NCBI GenBank assembly: GCA_900473045.1
Contig: UCKS01000003.1
Span: forward strand, 171,098 to 235,097
Origin: Hyphomicrobiales bacterium
GTDB taxonomy: Bacteria; Pseudomonadota; Alphaproteobacteria; Rhizobiales; Rhizobiaceae
DNA: 64,000 nucleotides
Reading direction: 5' to 3'
Part shown: positions 1-8,492 of the stretch, one piece after another
Position numbering within the stretch: the stretch's first letter is position 1
Layout: every line of letters begins with the position of its first letter
Translations under genes and position numbers: made by a program
The notes under the pieces: generated by a model
Databases searched by the model: none
Told to the model about the DNA's origin: nothing
The model's input: the letters and a program-made list of their open reading frames with translations, nothing else

Positions 1-564
1 ATCCCATATGGTTCCGTTTCCGTCGATCTGCTGAGCGGAGAACACAAGCAGGCGGAACACCTCGACCGCAATCCGCAGGGTCTGGTCCCGGCCCTGCAGA
101 TCGATGGCCACATGCTGACGCAGTCCCTCGCCATCGTCGAATATCTGGCGGAAACGCGGCCGGGCACCGCCCTCCTGCCCGCCGACCCGCTCGGGCGTCA
201 GCGTGTCAGGGCTCTGTCCTATGCGATCGCCATGGACATCCACCCGACCTGCAATCTAGGCGTGGTCTTTCACGTCATGCAGCAGGCGAACGATCCGGAG
301 GCGGCGCGCTCGGCCTGGATGCGCAAGTTCATTGGCGAAGGTCTTCAAGCCTTCGAGCGCCTGCTCGACAATCCGGCAACCGGGGGCTTCTGTCATGGGA
401 ACACACCGAGCATGGCCGATCTCTGCCTCGTGCCGCAGATCTACAATGCCCGGCGCTGGAACGTCGATCTGACTTCATGCCCACGCACTGTGGCGATTGC
501 CGACAGATGTGCCGCACTGCCCGCCTTTGTTGCAGCTCATCCCGATCGGGCCGCGCCACAATAG
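1..564 (+). CDS. maiA: Maleylacetoacetate isomerase / zeta-class glutathione S-transferase (5' truncated by window)
   Basis: The frame is open from base 1, so the start lies outside the window; 187 residues are visible. The stretch NPQGLVPAL followed by a short loop and QSLAIVEYLAE is the glutathione-binding end of the thioredoxin fold typical of zeta-class GSTs, and the all-helical C-terminal domain runs to the stop. The family isomerises maleylacetoacetate to fumarylacetoacetate, using glutathione, in tyrosine/homogentisate breakdown. The N-terminal catalytic serine motif is off the left edge, so a generic GST cannot be fully excluded. The next gene, 100 bases downstream, is unrelated, so this is probably the last gene of its operon. 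Confidence 0.8.
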   Translation: MPYGSVSVDLLSGEHKQAEHLDRNPQGLVPALQIDGHMLTQSLAIVEYLAETRPGTALLPADPLGRQRVRALSYAIAMDIHPTCNLGVVFHVMQQANDPEAARSAWMRKFIGEGLQAFERLLDNPATGGFCHGNTPSMADLCLVPQIYNARRWNVDLTSCPRTVAIADRCAALPAFVAAHPDRAAPQ

Positions 565-663
565 CAGAGGGTCCAACAGCCGCTTTCCGCCGGAGACCAT
601 TTTTGGCATAAGGATCGCCTCGGCCGATCACGGCCCTCTCTGCAATCAGGCGCGGGTTTCATC

Positions 664-1311
664 ATGAATCAGGATTTCCTCATCGACGGCCCAGCCAACG
701 CAGCCGTGACAATCCTGCTCGCCCATGGCGCCGGTGCACCGATGGATTCCGCATCGATGAGTGCAGCCACGGCAGCGCTTGTCGCTGCGGGATTTCGCGT
801 CGCACGCTTCGAATTCGGCTACATGGCCGCCCGCCGCAGCTCCAGCACGCGCAAGCCGCCGCCAAAGGCAGAAAAGCTGATCCCCGAATATAGGGAAGCC
901 GTCGCGCGGCTCGCTGCAAGCGGACTGTTGATCATCGGCGGCAAATCGATGGGCGGGCGTGTTGCCAGCATGGCGGCGGATGACCTTTTGTCGCGGGGCG
1001 TGATCGCCGGCCTGCTCTGCCTCGGCTATCCGTTTCATCCGCCCGGCAAGCCCGAAAACCTGCGGACGCAGCATCTGCTGGAATTGAAAACACCGGCGCT
1101 GATCTGCCAGGGGACGCGCGACGAATTCGGAACGCGCGAGGAAGTTGCAGGCTACGCGCTGTCCGGCAACCTCCGTATTCTCTGGCTTGAAGACGGGGAT
1201 CACGACCTGAAGCCACGCAAGACCCTCTCCGGCTTCTCGACTGCCGGCCACCTGAAAACCATGGCCGAGACGGTCAAGGATTGGTCCGTCGAAATAGCCG
1301 GGACAGTCTGA
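664..1311 (+). CDS. Alpha/beta hydrolase of the KANL3/Tex30 type
   Basis: The 215-residue protein has an alpha/beta-hydrolase layout. LAHGAGAPMDS near residues 19-29 gives the oxyanion loop, GKSMGGR near residues 97-103 is the nucleophile elbow with serine, QGTRDEFG carries a likely acidic residue and EDGDHDLKP the catalytic histidine. There is no signal peptide, so it should act in the cytoplasm. The substrate is unknown; relatives are annotated as dienelactone-hydrolase-like or KANL3/Tex30-like hydrolases. It sits alone between maiA and hss, with 100 and 177 bases of flanking space. The fold call is firm, the substrate open. Confidence 0.72.
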   Translation: MNQDFLIDGPANAAVTILLAHGAGAPMDSASMSAATAALVAAGFRVARFEFGYMAARRSSSTRKPPPKAEKLIPEYREAVARLAASGLLIIGGKSMGGRVASMAADDLLSRGVIAGLLCLGYPFHPPGKPENLRTQHLLELKTPALICQGTRDEFGTREEVAGYALSGNLRILWLEDGDHDLKPRKTLSGFSTAGHLKTMAETVKDWSVEIAGTV

Positions 1312-1377
1312 GAACGGCCCCATCCACCATCCACAAACCTGTCATCGGCGCCGTGCTACAAACCGGTCGAGTTGCCG

Positions 1378-1397
1378 TGTCACCCTTTATTGTGACA
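1378..1397. promoter_or_regulatory. Candidate operator upstream of hss
   Basis: TGTCAC (1378-1383) and GTGACA (1392-1397) form a perfect 6-bp inverted repeat with an 8-base AT-rich spacer, about 92-111 bases before the hss start. The half-site GTGACA is common among CRP/FNR- and GntR-type operators, but the spacing does not match a textbook CRP site. The regulator is unknown. Confidence 0.3.
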
Positions 1398-1488
1398 GAA
1401 ATCTGTGCTCTAGGGCCTTTCAACCAAAGGGCAGGCACGGTATGCCGTTCCAAACCCAGACGAACCCGTCCGCAGGAGATTAAGCGAA

Positions 1489-2940
1489 ATGGCAGAAACA
1501 ACCTACCCGATTCACGGCGAAATCACCGGCCCGATCGTGATGATCGGCTTTGGCTCCATCGGCCGCGGCACCCTGCCCCTGATCGAGCGCCACTTCAAAT
1601 TCGACAAGAGCCGGATGGTTGTCATCGACCCGCGCGAAGACGCAGGCGACATGGAGATCCTTGCCAAGCATGGCGTTCGCCACATCAAGGAATATGTCAC
1701 CAAGGACAACTACAAGGACCTCCTGAAGCCGCTTCTCACTGAAGGCGGCGGCCAGGGCTTCTGCGTCAACCTGTCGGTCGATACCGGTTCGGTTGACCTG
1801 ATGAAGCTCTGCCGCAAGCTCGACGTTCTCTACATCGACACGGTTATCGAGCCTTGGCTCGGCTTCTATTTCGACAAGAACATGAAGAATGCCGACCGCA
1901 CCAACTATGCGCTGCGCGAAACGCTGCGCAAGGAAAAGGCCAAGAACCCGGGCGGCGCAACCGCCGTATCCACCTGCGGCGCTAACCCGGGCATGGTATC
2001 CTGGTTCGTCAAGCAGGCGCTGGTAAACCTTGCCAACGATCTCGACATCAAGTTCGAAGAGCCGGACCAGCATGACCGCGAAGGCTGGGCCAAGCTGATG
2101 AAGAAGACCGGCGTCAAGGGTATCCATATCGCCGAACGCGATACGCAACTGACCAAGAACCCGAAGCCGCTCAACGTCTTCTGGAACACCTGGTCGGTCG
2201 AAGGCTTCATTTCGGAAGGCCTGCAGCCTGCCGAGCTTGGCTGGGGCACCCACGAAAACTGGATGCCGAAGAACGCCAAGAAGCACAAGAAGGGCAACAA
2301 GGCCGCCATCTATCTGGAACAGCCGGGCGCCAACACCCGCGTCCGCACCTGGTGCCCGACACCGGGTCCGCAGTATGGCTTCCTCGTCACCCACAATGAA
2401 TCGATCTCCATCGCCGACTATTTCACGGTGAAGGACAAGGACGGCGACGTCACGTTCCGCCCGACCTGCCATTACGCTTACCATCCGGCCAATGACGCCG
2501 TCCTGTCGCTGCACGAAATGTTCGGCAATGGCGGCAACGCGCAGCCGGTTCACCACGTTCTCGACGAGCACGAACTGGTCGAGGGTATCGATGAACTCGG
2601 CGTCCTGCTCTATGGCCATGACAAGAACGCCTACTGGTATGGTTCGCGCCTGTCACTGGAAGAAACCCGCCGCATTGCGCCGTACCAGAACGCGACCGGC
2701 CTGCAGGTAACGTCGGCTGTTCTCTCCGGCATGGTCTGGGCTCTCGAAAACCCGACCGCCGGCATCGTCGAAGCCGACGAGATCGACTACAAGCGTTGCC
2801 TGGAAGTACAGACGCCGTATCTCGGCCCGGTTGAAGGCCATTACACCGACTGGACCCCGCTCGACGGCCGTCCGGGCCTGTTCCCGGAAGATCTCGACAC
2901 CAAGGATCCGTGGCAGTTCAAGAACATCCTTGTTCGCTGA
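1489..2940 (+). CDS. hss: Homospermidine synthase
   Basis: This 483-residue protein makes sym-homospermidine from putrescine (or spermidine plus putrescine) in an NAD-dependent reaction (EC 2.5.1.44), a hallmark polyamine of rhizobia. The N-terminal Rossmann motif IVMIGFGSIGRG, near residues 16-27, binds NAD and is followed by an acidic residue at the end of the second strand (VVIDP). Length matches the bacterial homospermidine synthase family. The start is preceded by GGAGATTAAGCGAA. It appears to be monocistronic, with a terminator hairpin at 2969-2995 and a possible operator at 1378-1397. Confidence 0.93.
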   Translation: MAETTYPIHGEITGPIVMIGFGSIGRGTLPLIERHFKFDKSRMVVIDPREDAGDMEILAKHGVRHIKEYVTKDNYKDLLKPLLTEGGGQGFCVNLSVDTGSVDLMKLCRKLDVLYIDTVIEPWLGFYFDKNMKNADRTNYALRETLRKEKAKNPGGATAVSTCGANPGMVSWFVKQALVNLANDLDIKFEEPDQHDREGWAKLMKKTGVKGIHIAERDTQLTKNPKPLNVFWNTWSVEGFISEGLQPAELGWGTHENWMPKNAKKHKKGNKAAIYLEQPGANTRVRTWCPTPGPQYGFLVTHNESISIADYFTVKDKDGDVTFRPTCHYAYHPANDAVLSLHEMFGNGGNAQPVHHVLDEHELVEGIDELGVLLYGHDKNAYWYGSRLSLEETRRIAPYQNATGLQVTSAVLSGMVWALENPTAGIVEADEIDYKRCLEVQTPYLGPVEGHYTDWTPLDGRPGLFPEDLDTKDPWQFKNILVR

Positions 2941-2968
2941 ACCGACTGATTACGCTTCAATCTTGAAT

Positions 2969-2995
2969 GCCCGGGGAACGATCTCCGGGCGTTTT
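2969..2995 (+). terminator. Rho-independent terminator of hss
   Basis: GCCCGGGGA pairs with TCTCCGGGC (one G-U) around the loop ACGA and is followed by GTTTT, 28 bases after the hss stop. Confidence 0.75.
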
Positions 2996-3114
2996 CCGTT
3001 GTAGATCGAATTATACCTGCCGTGCTCACGCCTCACTCTTGCTTTCAACTCCTGATCACGGCATGGTTTTTTCAATCGAAAGACAGCTTTCCGCGCAGCC
3101 TCCGGGAGACCCAC

Positions 3115-3483
3115 ATGAAGCCGATCGCCATCCTGACAGTTCTGTCCGCCGCAGCTCTGGCCTCCTGCCAGGGCGGAGGACAAGTGCGGGAACTGCCGCA
3201 AAACCGCCAGATGGCACCAGTTGGCGTCCAGGGCGCGTGGGTCGATCCGAACGGCATCGTCTCGACGTTCTCGGCCGGCACGTTCACCACCCGCACCACC
3301 GATACCAATCAGGTTCTGGCCTCCGGAAACTACGTCAATCTGTCGCCGAAACTGGTCGAGATCAATATGACGTCGATGGTCCGCAACACCCAGTCCAAGG
3401 TCAATTGCGCCATGGTGACGACGTCGCAGCTCAACTGCACCACCGATTCCGGCGCGCAGTTCTCGCTGTCCCGCAAGATCTGA
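3115..3483 (+). CDS. omp10: Omp10-type outer-membrane lipoprotein
   Basis: The 122-residue product starts with a lipoprotein signal peptide whose lipobox LASC puts the acylated cysteine at residue 18. The mature part contains [36 protein letters not shown] and [15 protein letters not shown], which closely resemble Brucella Omp10 as I remember it. The two cysteines in the last motif may form a disulfide. Omp10 is a small outer-membrane lipoprotein of the Rhizobiales with a role in envelope integrity. The start at 3115 is chosen because GGGAG precedes it and it gives a proper signal sequence; the open frame extends upstream without one. Confidence 0.85.
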   Translation: MKPIAILTVLSAAALASCQGGGQVRELPQNRQMAPVGVQGAWVDPNGIVSTFSAGTFTTRTTDTNQVLASGNYVNLSPKLVEINMTSMVRNTQSKVNCAMVTTSQLNCTTDSGAQFSLSRKI

Positions 3484-3524
3484 GCCTGGGTCAAACTCAC
3501 CTCTTCACCGGCACGACGATCAAG

Positions 3525-3556
3525 ACCCTCCGGCCCCTGTGTTTGGAGGGTTTCCT
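3525..3556 (+). terminator. Terminator after the Omp10-like gene
   Basis: ACCCTCC (3525-3531) and GGAGGGT (3545-3551) form a perfect 7-bp stem followed by TTCCTT. It lies between two convergent genes, so it mainly serves the plus-strand lipoprotein gene. Confidence 0.55.
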
Positions 3557-3559
3557 TGT

Positions 3560-4387
3560 TCAGGGCGAGGGCCGCTCAGGCGCAGGCGTTGCGGCCATGT
3601 CCGCCATCGCCCTGGATGTCTCTGCATCCGCAGGGAAAAAGGCTTCGATCGTGACTTCCGAGAGCGTCACGTCGGTTGCCGTGCCAAAAACCGTCGTCGT
3701 GCTCAAAAAAGAAAGCGGACCTGCTTCACTGGTCAGAATAAGCGGAACCGCGATATCCGCATGGCCGGTGCTTGCCGCATGCCGCATCGTCCGCGCTTCG
3801 TACGGTACCGGATAGGATTTGAGTTCGTCGAGCAAAGCAGAGAGCTGCGGATCGGCCGAAACGTCGATCTCGTGCGACAACCGCTTGAAGATGTGGCTGC
3901 GCCAGTCCCTGAAATTCACCACGCGGCTGGCCAGCCCCTCCGGGTGCAGGCTGACCCGCAGGACGTTGACCGGCCCGGCAACCAGATGACCGGCGACACC
4001 TGCCATAAGCAGACCGACCGCCCTGTTTGCCGCCAGCATCGTCCAGTGCCGGTCCACAGCCAGGGCCGGATGTGGATCATGGCCGTCGAGAATACGCTGG
4101 ATGACAGCGCGGGCACCGGCCAGATCCGGTGAATCCAGCGGCCGGTCGCGATAGATCGGTGCAAAGCCCGCCGCCATCAGAATGGCGTTGCGTTCGCGCA
4201 GCGGCACGTCCAGATGCTCCGTCAACCTGAGCACCATGTCCCGGCTCGGCAGCGAGCGGCCGGATTCCACGAAGCTCAGATGCCGCTGCGAGATATCGGC
4301 GTCCACGGCAAGCGCAAGCTGGCTCAACCGGCGTCTTTGACGCCAGTCCCGCAGCAGGTCTCCGGCAGAATTTGGGTCCTTCAACAT
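3560..4387 (-). CDS. XRE-family regulator with MmyB-like ligand-binding domain
   Basis: The 275-residue protein has an N-terminal helix-turn-helix (LLRDWRQRRRLSQLALAVDADIS, then RHLSFVESGRSLPSR) of the XRE/Cro type. A longer C-terminal domain contains RDRPLDSPDLAGARAVIQRIL and VVNFRDWRSHIFKRLSHE, typical of MmyB-like ligand-binding regulators. This family usually represses or activates divergent short-chain dehydrogenase or membrane-protein genes, sensing a small hydrophobic ligand. The start at 4387 is chosen so that the HTH begins near residue 10; the open frame extends to 4450. It is divergent from the small membrane protein at 4523, with a candidate operator between them. Confidence 0.8.
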   Translation of the reverse strand: MLKDPNSAGDLLRDWRQRRRLSQLALAVDADISQRHLSFVESGRSLPSRDMVLRLTEHLDVPLRERNAILMAAGFAPIYRDRPLDSPDLAGARAVIQRILDGHDPHPALAVDRHWTMLAANRAVGLLMAGVAGHLVAGPVNVLRVSLHPEGLASRVVNFRDWRSHIFKRLSHEIDVSADPQLSALLDELKSYPVPYEARTMRHAASTGHADIAVPLILTSEAGPLSFLSTTTVFGTATDVTLSEVTIEAFFPADAETSRAMADMAATPAPERPSP

Positions 4388-4436
4388 AGGCCGACAATGA
4401 CGCTGCCAGGTATCTTTGGCAATTACCTCCGGCGTA

Positions 4437-4454
4437 ATCGACGGCCGCATCGAT
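4437..4454. promoter_or_regulatory. Possible operator between the XRE regulator and its divergent target
   Basis: ATCGA and TCGAT flank an 8-base GC-rich spacer, 50-67 bases upstream of the regulator start and 69-86 bases before the divergent membrane-protein gene. The arms are short, so this is only a position-supported guess. Confidence 0.25.
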
Positions 4455-4522
4455 CTGTCTCAGGATCAGGGTCAAGGCATTGCAACGCCTGCAGGCCTAC
4501 CGGTCAGAGAAAGGACGATATC

Positions 4523-4918
4523 ATATCGAAAATCAACGGATTGCCCCTGAAGAGCCTGCTGGTGGCGGATGCCCTGACCTGCACGGTGATGGGGACTATA
4601 CTTCTTGCCGGGTCGGCGGCCATCAGCCCGATCACCCACATTCCCCAACCGTTGCTGCATTATGCCGGCCTCAGCCTTTTTCCGATCGCGACCTTCATGG
4701 CCCTGACCGTCATGGCGTCAACGCCAAGATGGGCAGTTAACCTGGTGATCCTCGGCAATCTGCTCTGGGCTGTCGCCAGCGTGCTTCTGCCGGCCGGTGG
4801 CTTCGTTGCCCCGAACGCACTCGGCTGGTTCGTGCTGATTGGTCAGGCCGCAATCGTCGCCTTGCTGGCAAAACTGGAGCGCGACGCATCCGGCAATCGG
4901 CTGGCATCTCGCGCCTGA
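4523..4918 (+). CDS. Small polytopic membrane protein, unrecognised; apparent ATA start
   Basis: From ISKINGLPLKSLL on, the frame encodes about 131 residues with four hydrophobic segments (near 10-30, 42-62, 70-88 and 98-116), ending in a basic tail. I do not recognise the family. There is no ATG, GTG or TTG at the expected position: the AAGGA at 4511-4515 is spaced correctly for codon ATA at 4523. The nearest standard in-frame alternatives are TTG at 4541 (25 bases from AAGGA) and ATG at 4397, which would add 42 non-hydrophobic residues. The gene is followed after 29 bases by a DUF1330 gene, probably in one transcript, and is divergent from the XRE regulator, its likely controller. Confidence 0.55.
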   Translation: MSKINGLPLKSLLVADALTCTVMGTILLAGSAAISPITHIPQPLLHYAGLSLFPIATFMALTVMASTPRWAVNLVILGNLLWAVASVLLPAGGFVAPNALGWFVLIGQAAIVALLAKLERDASGNRLASRA

Positions 4919-4947
4919 TCTTTCCAGGGAAACTTCGGAGACAATCC

Positions 4948-5271
4948 ATGACATCCTTTGCCGTCGCGCGCCTGCGCAATGTTACCATGAACCCGGACAT
5001 CGGCGCCTATCTCGCCGCCATCGACGCGACGCTGGCTCCCTTTCAAGGCCGTTTCGTCATCCATGGCAGCAGCAAGGACATTCTGGAGGGCAGTTGGCCC
5101 GGCGACCTCGTCATCATCGCCTTCCCTGACCGGCAAACGGCCCACGCCTGGTATACCTCACCCGCCTATCAGGCAATCCTGCCGCTACGGACCCGAAATT
5201 CCGACGCTGACATCATTCTTGTCGACTGCGTGGAAGACAATCATCAGGCCATCGATATCCTCAAGCTGTAA
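4948..5271 (+). CDS. DUF1330 family protein
   Basis: The 107-residue protein fits the DUF1330 dimeric alpha/beta-barrel fold (ferredoxin-like). Landmarks are MNPDIGAYLAAIDATLAPFQGRFVIHG, the strand WPGDLVIIAFPD and the helix AHAWYTSPAYQAILPLR. No function is established for the family; such small barrels often bind small hydrophobic ligands or act as monooxygenase-like folds. It lies 29 bases after the small membrane protein and probably shares its transcript and its control by the divergent XRE regulator. Confidence 0.82.
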   Translation: MTSFAVARLRNVTMNPDIGAYLAAIDATLAPFQGRFVIHGSSKDILEGSWPGDLVIIAFPDRQTAHAWYTSPAYQAILPLRTRNSDADIILVDCVEDNHQAIDILKL

Positions 5272-5484
5272 CCGATGCGCACGCAAGACCGGTTTGTGCT
5301 CAAACAGGCCGGTTCGCCGCCGGTGATCTTAACCCTGCCCCGAAGCTACCGTTAATTCCGTCGATTTACCGCTTGATGTCCGCGCCGCCAGATGAAAGCA
5401 TCAGTGCGAGCGCGGTGTCACAGGCTGAGCACAGCAAGCGTCTAAAATCGCCGCAGACGGATCAACACTACAAGGGAGATATCC

Positions 5485-7329
5485 ATGATCAGACATTTGC
5501 GAACCGGGCTGATGACAGCCTCGATCCTTGCGCTTTCGTCCGGTGCCGCCTTCGCCGATTATGAATTGAACATCCTGCATATCAACGATCTTCACTCACG
5601 CATCGAATCGATCAACAAGTTCGATTCCACCTGCTCGGCCGAGGAAGAGGGCAAGAACGAGTGCTTTGGCGGCGTCGCCCGTTTGAAAACGGTGATTGAC
5701 GGCAAGCGTCAGGAACTGACCGGCAAGAACGTCCTGCTGCTCAACGCCGGTGACAATTTCCAGGGCTCGCTGTTCTTCACGACCTACAAGGGTGCGGCAG
5801 AAGCCGAATTCCTCAACCTGATGAAGTTCGACGCCATGACCGTCGGTAATCACGAATTCGACGAGGGCGAGGACGGCCTGCTCACCTTCCTCGACAAGGC
5901 CACCTTCCCGGTTCTCTCCTCCAACGTTCTCGCCGGCTACAAGTCCAAGCTGGTTGATCGCATCAAGCCGTCGCTGGTGCTCGATGTCGGCGGCCAGAAG
6001 ATCGGCATCGTCGGCGCGGTCACCAATGACACGACCGAAATCTCCTCGCCGGGCGACAATGTGCTGATCGGGCTCGATGTCGATACGATCACCACCGCTG
6101 TGCAGGATCTGAAGAAACAGGGCGTCGACAAGATCATCGCGCTCACCCATGTCGGATATCTGCGCGACCTTACTGTTATCGCCAAGATCCCCGATGTCGA
6201 TATCGTCGTCGGCGGCCATTCCCACAGCCTGTTGTCCAACACCGACGAGAAGGCCGAAGGCCCCTACCCGACGATGGTCGACAACCCCGGCGGCTACAAG
6301 GTTCCGGTCGTCCAGGCCGGCTCCTACAGCAAGTATCTCGGCGATCTCGTCGTCAATTTCGACGATAACGGCGTCGTCAAGTCCGCCAAGGGCGATCCGA
6401 TCCTGATCGATTCCAAGTTCAAGCCGGACGAAGCCGTGGTCGCCCGCGTCAAGGAAATGGCTAAGCCGATCGACGACCTGAAGGCGAAGATCATCGGCAA
6501 GACCGAGGCGGCAATCGACGGCACCCGTGAATCCTGCCGCGCCAAGGAATGCGAGATGGGCGATCTCGTCGCTGACGCCATGCTCGATCGCGTCAAGGGC
6601 CAGGGCGTCACCATCGCCATCACCAATGGCGGCGGCTTGCGTGCCTCGATCGACGCCGGTGATGTCTCCATGAGCGAGGCGATTACCGTCCTGCCGTTCC
6701 AGAACACGGTCGCAACCTTCCAGATCAAGGGCGCCGACATTGCTGCAGCGCTGGAAAACGGCCTCAGCCAGATCGAGGAAGCCGGCGGCCGTTTTCCGCA
6801 AGTGGCCGGTATGAAGTTCTCCTTCGATAGAAGCCGCCCGATCGGCAGCCGGATTTCGGTCGTCGAGGTCAAGGAAGGCGAAGCCTATGTGCCGCTCGAT
6901 GCGGGCAAGACCTACAATGTCGTCACCAACAACTTCATGCGCAATGGCGGCGATGGTTACAGCATCTTCAAGACCAAGGCCGAAAATGCCTATGACTACG
7001 GTCCGGGCCTCGAGACGGTTCTTGCCGATTACCTGACGGCCAACAATCCCTACAAGCCGAAGACTGACGGCCGCATCACCGAAATCGCCGCTGCGACACC
7101 GGCAGAACCATCGACCCAGACCAGCACCGACACGGCCGTCACCACCGACGCCAAGCCTGCGGCAACCGCCGAAAGCAAGCATGTCATCGTCAAGGGCGAT
7201 ACGCTCTGGGATCTGGCCAAGGCCGTCTATGGCAATGGCGAGTTGTGGAAGACCATTGCCAAGGCCAACGGCGATCCGGCCCCGAGGCACCTGGAAATCG
7301 GCAAGGAACTGACGATTCCCGCCAAGTAA
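5485..7329 (+). CDS. Secreted 5'-nucleotidase/UshA-type metallophosphoesterase with C-terminal LysM domain
   Basis: The 614-residue protein has a signal peptide (residues 1-24, cleavage after AAFA). The calcineurin-like metallophosphoesterase motifs follow in order: HINDLHS (32-38), GDN (89-91), GNHEFDEG (121-128) and GGHSHS (243-248), giving the two-metal site. The 5'-nucleotidase C-terminal domain follows (AITNGGGLRASIDAG, NGGDGYSIF), then a Pro/Thr/Ala linker and one LysM repeat at 565-614 (VKGDTLWDLAKAVYGNGELWKTIAKAN). UshA enzymes hydrolyse periplasmic nucleotides or UDP-sugars. The LysM tail is not part of classical UshA and should tether the enzyme to peptidoglycan. GGGAGATATCC precedes the start, and a strong terminator follows. 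Confidence 0.9.
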   Translation: MIRHLRTGLMTASILALSSGAAFADYELNILHINDLHSRIESINKFDSTCSAEEEGKNECFGGVARLKTVIDGKRQELTGKNVLLLNAGDNFQGSLFFTTYKGAAEAEFLNLMKFDAMTVGNHEFDEGEDGLLTFLDKATFPVLSSNVLAGYKSKLVDRIKPSLVLDVGGQKIGIVGAVTNDTTEISSPGDNVLIGLDVDTITTAVQDLKKQGVDKIIALTHVGYLRDLTVIAKIPDVDIVVGGHSHSLLSNTDEKAEGPYPTMVDNPGGYKVPVVQAGSYSKYLGDLVVNFDDNGVVKSAKGDPILIDSKFKPDEAVVARVKEMAKPIDDLKAKIIGKTEAAIDGTRESCRAKECEMGDLVADAMLDRVKGQGVTIAITNGGGLRASIDAGDVSMSEAITVLPFQNTVATFQIKGADIAAALENGLSQIEEAGGRFPQVAGMKFSFDRSRPIGSRISVVEVKEGEAYVPLDAGKTYNVVTNNFMRNGGDGYSIFKTKAENAYDYGPGLETVLADYLTANNPYKPKTDGRITEIAAATPAEPSTQTSTDTAVTTDAKPAATAESKHVIVKGDTLWDLAKAVYGNGELWKTIAKANGDPAPRHLEIGKELTIPAK

Positions 7330-7352
7330 GACAATATGTCTCTTGCCAAACA

Positions 7353-7388
7353 GCCGGTCCGGGGTTCCCCGGGCCGGTTTTTCTTTTT
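7353..7388 (+). terminator. Strong rho-independent terminator after the 5'-nucleotidase gene
   Basis: CCGGTCCGGGG (7354-7364) pairs with CCCCGGGCCGG (7367-7377) around a TT loop, one G-U pair, followed by TTTTTCTTTTT. It isolates the nucleotidase gene from hemH. Confidence 0.9.
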
Positions 7389-7457
7389 AAGAACGGCATG
7401 AACCGCACGCGCGCCTTGCCGTATAAGAGACGCCACCCATACACTGCAGGATATGCC

Positions 7458-8492
7458 ATGATCGCCGCCACAGAGATGACCGCCCCGAACCATCCGCCCG
7501 TCAAGTTTGGCAAAGTGGGTGTGCTGCTGGTCAACCTCGGCACGCCCGATGGAACCGACAAGGTGTCGATGCGGCGCTATCTCAAGGAATTCCTGATGGA
7601 CCGTCGGGTAATCGAGTGGTCGCCGTTCTTCTGGTATCCGATCCTGTTCGGCATCGTGCTCAACACAAGGCCCGCCAAGGTCGGCAAGGCCTATGAGACG
7701 ATCTGGAATAACGAGCTCAACGAGAGCTACCTGCGCACCTATACCCGCAACCAGGCAGAGACCATGGCAAAATCCTTCGCCGATCTGCCGAATGTGCGGA
7801 TCGACTGGGCGATGCGCTACGGCCAGCCGTCGATCAGGTCGAAGATGGACGAACTGCAGAAGGACGGCTGCGAAAAGATCCTCGTGTTTCCGCTCTATCC
7901 GCAATATGCGGCCGCAACGACCGCGACCGTCAACGACGAGGCTTTCAAGGCCCTGCTCAAGATGCGCTGGCAGCCGGCTTTGCGCACGGTCGCGCCCTAT
8001 CATGACGACCCGGTCTACATCGAGGCGCTGGCCAATTCGATCACCAGCCACCTCGCCACGCTCGACTGGGAGCCGGAAGTGGTGCTGACGTCCTTCCACG
8101 GCATCCCGCAATCCTATTTCGACAAAGGCGACCCCTATTACTGTCAGTGTCAGAAAACGGCACGGCTGGTGCGCGAAAAACTTGGCTGGTCCAAGGAAAA
8201 GCTGCAGGTCACCTTCCAGTCCCGCTTCGGGCCGGAAGAATGGCTGCAGCCCTATACCGACAAGACCGTCGAGAAGCTCGGCAAGGAAGGCGTCAAGCGC
8301 ATCGCCGTGATCAATCCGGGCTTCGTCTCGGATTGTCTGGAAACGCTGGAGGAAATCGCCGAACAGGCCGCCGAGAGCTTCCACCATGCTGGTGGCGAAA
8401 AGTTTACGCATATCCCCTGCTTGAACGACAGCGAGGGCGGGATGCGCGTTCTGGAGCATGTAGTACGCCGGGAACTGATGGGCTGGGTTTAG
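7458..8492 (+). CDS. hemH: Ferrochelatase (protoporphyrin ferrochelatase)
   Basis: This 344-residue enzyme inserts Fe2+ into protoporphyrin IX, the last step of heme synthesis. It shows the N-terminal signature [13 protein letters not shown], the motif [19 protein letters not shown] with the metal-handling histidine at residue 214, [17 protein letters not shown] and [17 protein letters not shown] with the conserved glutamates. No C-terminal membrane helix or Fe-S cysteine cluster is evident. ATG at 7458 is the first start giving the family length; ATG 7476 is an alternative. Its stop overlaps the stop of convergent queE by about four bases. Confidence 0.96.
   Translation: MIAATEMTAPNHPPVKFGKVGVLLVNLGTPDGTDKVSMRRYLKEFLMDRRVIEWSPFFWYPILFGIVLNTRPAKVGKAYETIWNNELNESYLRTYTRNQAETMAKSFADLPNVRIDWAMRYGQPSIRSKMDELQKDGCEKILVFPLYPQYAAATTATVNDEAFKALLKMRWQPALRTVAPYHDDPVYIEALANSITSHLATLDWEPEVVLTSFHGIPQSYFDKGDPYYCQCQKTARLVREKLGWSKEKLQVTFQSRFGPEEWLQPYTDKTVEKLGKEGVKRIAVINPGFVSDCLETLEEIAEQAAESFHHAGGEKFTHIPCLNDSEGGMRVLEHVVRRELMGWV

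Noticed and set aside
5596..7290. 564-codon frame antisense to the 5'-nucleotidase gene
   Set aside because: No motif, low-complexity composition, real gene on the other strand has all active-site motifs.
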